In this document: one piece after another, positions 33,661-38,255 of the stretch
Layout of the letters: each line of letters starts with the position of its first letter
Numbering within the stretch: the stretch's first letter is position 1
From: Priapulus caudatus
Lineage: Eukaryota > Priapulida > Priapulimorpha > Priapulimorphida > Priapulidae
Assembly (NCBI RefSeq): GCF_000485595.1
Contig: NW_014578710.1
Location: 18,723-56,977 of the forward strand
Reading direction: 5' to 3'
DNA: 38,255 nt
Made by a program: the position numbers and the translations under genes
The notes under the pieces: model-generated
Told to the model about the DNA's origin: nothing
The model's input: the letters and a program-made list of their open reading frames with translations, nothing else
The model's database searches: none

Positions 33661-33967
33661 CGTCTATGATCCCCCAGGGCTACTGACGCGGGAACGTACC
33701 CCTGGGACCTGCTACTAATATTACTAATCTAATAGTGGCCGAGGTACGGTCCCGGCGATATTAGACTATACTCCCGGACCGTACCTCGCCTACTCCACTA
33801 CGAGTCTCTAGGGAAGCAGCTACGCCTACTCCTAAACCCGAACTCTTAACCTCAAACCCTAACCCCTAACGCCTAACCATATCAGCTAGATAGTTACGCA
33901 GGGTACGTTCCGTTGATACCGGACCGTGCCCAGGGTACGTTCCGGCAGTACCTGGGGGACATAGAAC
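33661..33967. mobile_element. Inverted-repeat element, about 305 bp, with telomere-like core
   Basis: GTCTATGATCCCCCAGGG at 33662 faces CCTGGGGGACATAG at 33951. Inner copies of GGAACGTACCCCTGGG and CAGGGTACGTTCC also pair. A hairpin CGAGGTACGGTCC / GGACCGTACCTCG lies at 33739-33788. The core has degenerate telomeric words (AAACCCTAACCCCTAACG) at 33855-33880. Confidence 0.75.
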
Positions 33968-34079
33968 CCTTCAGCTATAGCTAACCTAACTGTGTACGCT
34001 CTCTGAAAAAGTAATGAAAAGTGTTTTGAATCCTAACTGTGTAGGGTTGAGTCTAAGGGTAGAGATGTAGTTGTCATCA

Positions 34080-34530
34080 GACATGAGAATATTGGCCCAC
34101 AGTAGGCCCTCAGATTGGAGGAAAAGTGGCTTAAAAGGTTCAAAATTTTCTGGGGGCCATTGCCCCCAGCCCCCCCTCGCACTGCCCGATGGCCATACCG
34201 AGGCACAGCTGCCAACGTACGGTTGATCAAATTTGCATGTGCGTGCATGTATAAATGTATGTACGTGTGTTTGGGTGTGTAATTGTTGTGTGTGTGTGTG
34301 TGTGTGTGCGTGTGTGTGTTGTGGTATGTATGTTCGTGCGTGCGCGATCGCGCGCGTGTTGCGTAAATTATTGTGGGCTTGACGATCGTGCTAAGTATGA
34401 TGATGGCTATCGCGCGATCATCCCCCCCCCCCACTTCTCGGTACGGATTTAATCGCCCTGATTCGCCACACTTCAGCCGTGCCTCATACATTGCCGCCCC
34501 CGCCCCCAAAATAAAATCCTGGCTACGCGC
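34080..34530. repeat. GT microsatellite flanked by G/C-run repeat ends
   Basis: (GT)n at 34260-34340. GGGGGCCATTGCCCCCAGCC at 34152 and CGCCCCCGCCCCCAAAATAA at 34495 resemble ends of a worn hAT-like element ending near CCTGGCTACGCGCCTG. Confidence 0.55.
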
Positions 34531-35164
34531 CTGCTTGATTAGGCATGAAAATTGTTTTCATTTGCCGTTAAACCTTCCTTATATTAAACACGCAAAATCC
34601 ACGAAAATGAGTTTTATAGGTTACCTACAATTTACATTTTCTGGTACAATTTCAAAACAAAATCAGTTGGCTTTAATCGTCCTCCTCCTCCTCTTCCTCG
34701 TCTTCAAAGGCTTCGTGTTGGACAGACTCTAGTTTGTTCATTCACAACATGCAGCACTGCCCTGCAATTGCAAACATTGTACACGCCAGTCTACCAATGT
34801 TACAACCACAGCTCCTTGGACTTGTATGGTCTCTCCGAAGAACAAGAACACTTGATGAGCTTGAGTATGTAATCTGGTGTGGGGAGTCGTAACAGGGAGA
34901 GTGACAGGCTGTAGGGACCAGTGTGTGCACTGAGCAGGAAAAAGCTGTAAGCCTGCAGGGCCTATAGCTTCTAAAAAGCTGGCAGGCGCCGCCAGCCAAA
35001 GCTGTAGGCCGCCAATTTTGGCAGCAAATTAACAGTAATATAAAACAGCATATCATGTTTCTCCTTATGGTTTATTAGTCATTATCAATGTCCATAATCA
35101 TAATCCTCGTTTTTCCTCTATCTCGGCGATGACTGTTTATTGTTTCGTTGACCGGGACTCAGAA
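34531..35164. other. No gene recognised
   Basis: 34675-34700 is a short CTC-rich tract. 34950-35020 has GC-rich partial inverted words (GCTGGCAGGCGCCGCCAGC). Nothing further. Confidence 0.4.
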
Positions 35165-35785
35165 TTAAAGGGACAGTACCTCTAGGATTTTACTGGCATA
35201 CAACTGTACTTACTTGTATAACAAAATCGTCTATATACCCACATGTATTTGTCACCAGATACTTAATATAATTATTTACACATCAAACGCTACAAATGTG
35301 AACTGGCGCCATGACACCGCGCGACCGGTGCTGCCACCCTGAAAAAGTTGCGTATTTGGCATTTTTACTTTTGCAGGTAAATGACGCAGGGCTAATCACA
35401 AAAGTGGCAATTATATTATACACTAAATGCCTTATTTAACCGAACGATATTCATTAGGGCAAATTAATGCCATATTATAACTAAAACTATATGTGCGTTA
35501 TAAGGATATTACATCCTTTTGGCTTTTAAATGGAATAAATAAGAAATACCCTCGAGTCTGTAGCACGCTTAGATTGGAAAGTGGTTTTGCGCAACTTTCT
35601 CAGAATCGTGCGCTTTGAAGTGGCGGCCACCGTTGAATAAACTGTAGTCGTTGTTTTTAAAACCAGTTTAAAAAAAAATATTTCTAATGCCGTGTATTGA
35701 ACCATTAAAACTTTTTATGTAGCCCGCAATTATAACCTAAATTACTGAAACTAACCCTAGAACCTAGAGGCTACTGTTCCTTTAA
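35165..35785 (-). mobile_element. TTAA family A element, copy 3 (621 bp, inverted)
   Basis: TTAA-AGGGACAGTACCTCTAGG at 35165 and CCTAGAGGCTACTGTTCC-TTTAA at 35785, aligning with copies 1 and 2 in reverse. More diverged than copy 2. Confidence 0.92.
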
Positions 35786-36956
35786 GGGAACGCCACATCG
35801 TTGTTATATCATGTGCTTCTTGAGTAACTACGCTTTTCCCTTTGACAGCGAGCAGAACAAGACTGGTAGCGGTACACATCGGGATCTTCTATGATGCGGT
35901 CTGGGTGCCAGAACATTTTGGAAAATTATAAGCTCTGAGATGCAATCTAGAGGCCATTTTCACGGGTAGCTCCAATAGCTTCAACTAGCCAACACTTTTT
36001 TGCGTGGAAAAAGAAACAATTATGTAAAATTTACCTACTTGTAAAATTTGATTGGGCCACTGGGATTCCGTCTGTGTTGAGTGTGTCCAAAGTAAATGTA
36101 TTTTGTAGACAACAAGCCTCTTACGTGGGAAGCTTTTATTTAGCTACACCCTGTAATAAATGTATATCAGTTATTCCCAAACTTAAAAACAATATGACAC
36201 GGTTAAACCTGAGTGGTGCGACGAACTGTACTGCTGTTTTGCGATGTACTAGTAAAGTAACTACCACACGACGTGCTTTGCAGCTACAGTGGCTTATGTG
36301 TGTTAAAAGCTTGAGACAATTATTAATTATTACTTTAATTCAACATGATATGTTACCTAAATCTTCTTAATATTCATTTTAAAACAGAGTATATACTGAT
36401 CGTTTGTTAAACTACCAGTGATACTTATATGTTTACATCCAAACGCGTGAAAATGCGCTGGGGATGTTGAGAATTACTACTCCACACTTAGGCGCACTTG
36501 AACAGTGATCGTGCTGCACGACCAGTTGAAAGTAAATAAATCCCCTGGCCAACACAATTGTTGGTAACGGTTCACTACCACTGGCCAAAAGGTAAGCTCC
36601 ACCCACTTCTTATCGATTTTTGATATGCCAACGCTGCTAACTAGGATTCAAAAACTCTGTGCTAACCTGTACGTCCAACATCCCAACGCAACGTTTCTTT
36701 GAATGCAACTAAAGTTGATTGCAGTGGGCAGTCAATAATATGCAGTGGGCGAAACGCATTGTTTACAATGTATGTCAGGTTTTATCACGGATTAGTTTTC
36801 AAACAAGAGCCGCAGAGCGTCTGGGCTCATCTGAGGTCTGTTGCTACGATTATAACGTAAAATTTCAGTCTTGTGCGTAGAACCACATTTGTTAGGCGCA
36901 GATATGCAGACACGCAGTTTGCGTACACATCATTGTTAGAACACACGCCACTATCG
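35786..36956. other. No gene recognised
   Basis: I searched this stretch for the missing basic C-terminal tail of ECT2 and did not find it. One open frame (36074-36370) has no recognisable domain. Confidence 0.4.
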
Positions 36957-37027
36957 CAGATGGGAGGGTAGGGGGAGGCTGGGGAAGGGGCGGGGAAGGG
37001 GGAAAGGTGAGCGGTGGGGGAGGGGGT
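36957..37027 (+). repeat. G-rich tract with G-quadruplex potential
   Basis: At least eight runs of three or more G separated by short spacers on the + strand. Confidence 0.85.
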
Positions 37028-37884
37028 CTAATAGCCAAAAGCAGTCACTCCTTGTTAACAGTCAACGAACATCCCATGTTTAACGCCTCCTCTTGAGGGT
37101 CAAAAGGCGTTATCCGACACTTACTCTTGCATTCAGCGAGTAAGGGACAATCTATGGTCGCTTTCAATAAAGCCATAAAAAATGCTAGTCACCGGCTGAA
37201 ACACAAAAAAGTTTTTCATCGCTGCGTCAGACCATGTACGCTCAGAAAATGTCTAAAATCTGCCTGCTGCCCATTGCACTTTGAACCTGTGCTCCAATTT
37301 CGACACAGTGGATGGCTTTTTTTCCTACCATGATGCCTATACACCGACTCATCCACGAGCCTAGGTCGAGCCGTTTAGATTTGTGCCGCAATTTCTGCAT
37401 TTCCTCCCTATACTTAATTTAAGGAGTGAATTTGCCCCCTTCTTTTACACCTCTTGACCTTTGACCTTTTGACCCCCAGCTTTCGACAATCCAACTCGTT
37501 TTTCGCGCATTACGCCCCTCACGTCCCGAATATCGGTGACCGGTACATCGAGCGGGTTAGAATTTGTGCCCAACTGTTTTGAACGGGACGGAACGCGTGC
37601 GCACGGACGCACGGAACGCATCATAGCGATTCTACAAGGCTGCATTCTGGACTATGTCAGATGAGACCTAATAAATACCCCTGGAAGTAATATGCCATGA
37701 ACAGATTTCTACAGGTACCAGTTCTCAGTGTTTCGAGTTTTGCGTGTGATCAAATAGCTGTAGGATCAGCGGGCCTGTTGTGTATCAAGGAAGCTGTAGC
37801 CAGCGCATCGAAGAACTGTCGCACAGCGGCCGACGGCCGACTGTAATTTCGACACTGGTAGGGACTTAGTTTCCTCATGCCCTT
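37028..37884. other. No gene recognised; repeat-like
   Basis: 37441-37480 has CTTGACCTTTGACCTTTTGA, similar in style to other repeats here. Boundaries cannot be set. Confidence 0.35.
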
Positions 37885-38140
37885 ACCCAGCCATATTCCA
37901 TGGATCAAGGTCTGGATGCTCTTGTAGGGCATGTCTCCAGATGCAGCACTGATACTGTGCTCTTTTGACATTTTCTTTGAATGCTTCATTGGTGGGTGAC
38001 AGAGTGCACAGCTTCGGTGTACCTGTTGCTCCTTTTCTACTTGTCTTTTTGTTTCAAGCTTTAATTCTTGACTCAGTCATGGATGTTGCATCATGCAATG
38101 TTGTAGCATGCTGAGACAAAAGCTGTTGGACTGGAGCAAC
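37885..38140 (-). pseudogene. Decayed uncharacterised transposon-type protein fragment
   Basis: Minus strand, about 38050 to 37902, reads KKTSRKGATGTPKLCTLSPT, then NEAFKENVKRAQYQCCIWRH and ALQEHPDLDP. After a one-base shift it continues EYGWVRA and a stop. A stop (about 38059) also interrupts the upstream frame, which otherwise reads QQLLSQHATTLHDATSMTES. The LPPT-N--F--HV-RA--Q--IW--AL--PPDLDP--YGW pattern is a frequent C-terminal block in repetitive, uncharacterised proteins of marine invertebrates. It continues towards the window edge. No intact product. Confidence 0.55.
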
Positions 38141-38255
38141 ACATCATCAAGTCAGCAGTTTTGATTCCAAGGAGGCCTCAAGCTGCATTTCCTCCCTCCA
38201 CGAGTTTTCAAACATCTTGCCCTTTCCGATCCCGTGGCACATGGAACAGTGTCGC

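Noticed and set aside
34033-34509. 158-codon minus-strand frame
   Set aside because: It runs through the GT microsatellite and worn repeat ends; not protein-like.
36074-36370. 98-codon frame with TSKVTTTRRAL, faintly like the KKTSKKVTRAF motif of the ECT2 tail
   Set aside because: The surroundings do not match, no phase-0 acceptor fits, and the rest shows no similarity.

Overview
The window is eukaryotic genomic DNA. It holds one large split gene on the + strand, read through short exons with GT-AG introns, in an AT-leaning background crowded with inverted-repeat DNA transposons, microsatellites and worn transposon genes. It also contains a 452-base assembly gap (15843-16294). Nothing looks bacterial: there are no compact operons and no long uninterrupted genes. 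The protein resembles animal ECT2 (called Pebble in flies), and the repeat types are familiar from marine invertebrate genomes. An invertebrate deuterostome such as a hemichordate is my best guess; a lophotrochozoan cannot be excluded.

The gene is ECT2, the Rho guanine-nucleotide exchange factor of cytokinesis. I assembled 17 coding exons (1131 to 31795) totalling 2310 bases, or 770 codons. All junction phases agree and no in-frame stop occurs. The order is a short N-terminal exon, BRCT0 (5449-5985), BRCT1 (8018-10165), BRCT2 (10730 to about 11170), a basic nuclear-localisation stretch (exon 8), the DH catalytic domain (11732-23203) and the PH domain (28912-31795). The C-terminal tail, about 100 or more residues in vertebrates, was not found and probably lies to the right of the window. 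A CpG-rich stretch with CCAAT, CHR-like and NRF1-like motifs (about 366-660) is the likely promoter.

The introns and the right flank are a record of transposition. 1-266 is an inverted-repeat MITE. 2598-4483 is a 1.9-kb inverted-repeat element with a decayed ORF inside. 6409-7580 is one TTAA element nested in another, with the empty-site relative at 19506-19999 and a solo copy of the inner family at 17443-18284. 12561-13137 is a long palindrome. 13871-15199 is a TTAA element split by a 719-bp element that left a clean target duplication; intact relatives lie at 32161-32742 and 35165-35785. 15595-16414 and 20383-21403 hold two copies of another family. 25508-27082 is a tandem array in an inverted-repeat frame with its own insertion. 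Further MITE-like elements sit at 21989-22249, 27829-28320, 29434-30119 and 33661-33967. Decayed protein remnants are a LINE reverse transcriptase (18380-18640, minus), a hAT/ZNF862-like fragment (33437-33610) and an uncharacterised transposon-type protein (37885-38140, minus).

The least explained signal is a pair of hairpins (9788-9827 and 23667-23731). They share a nearly identical 14-bp stem, and their differences keep base pairing.
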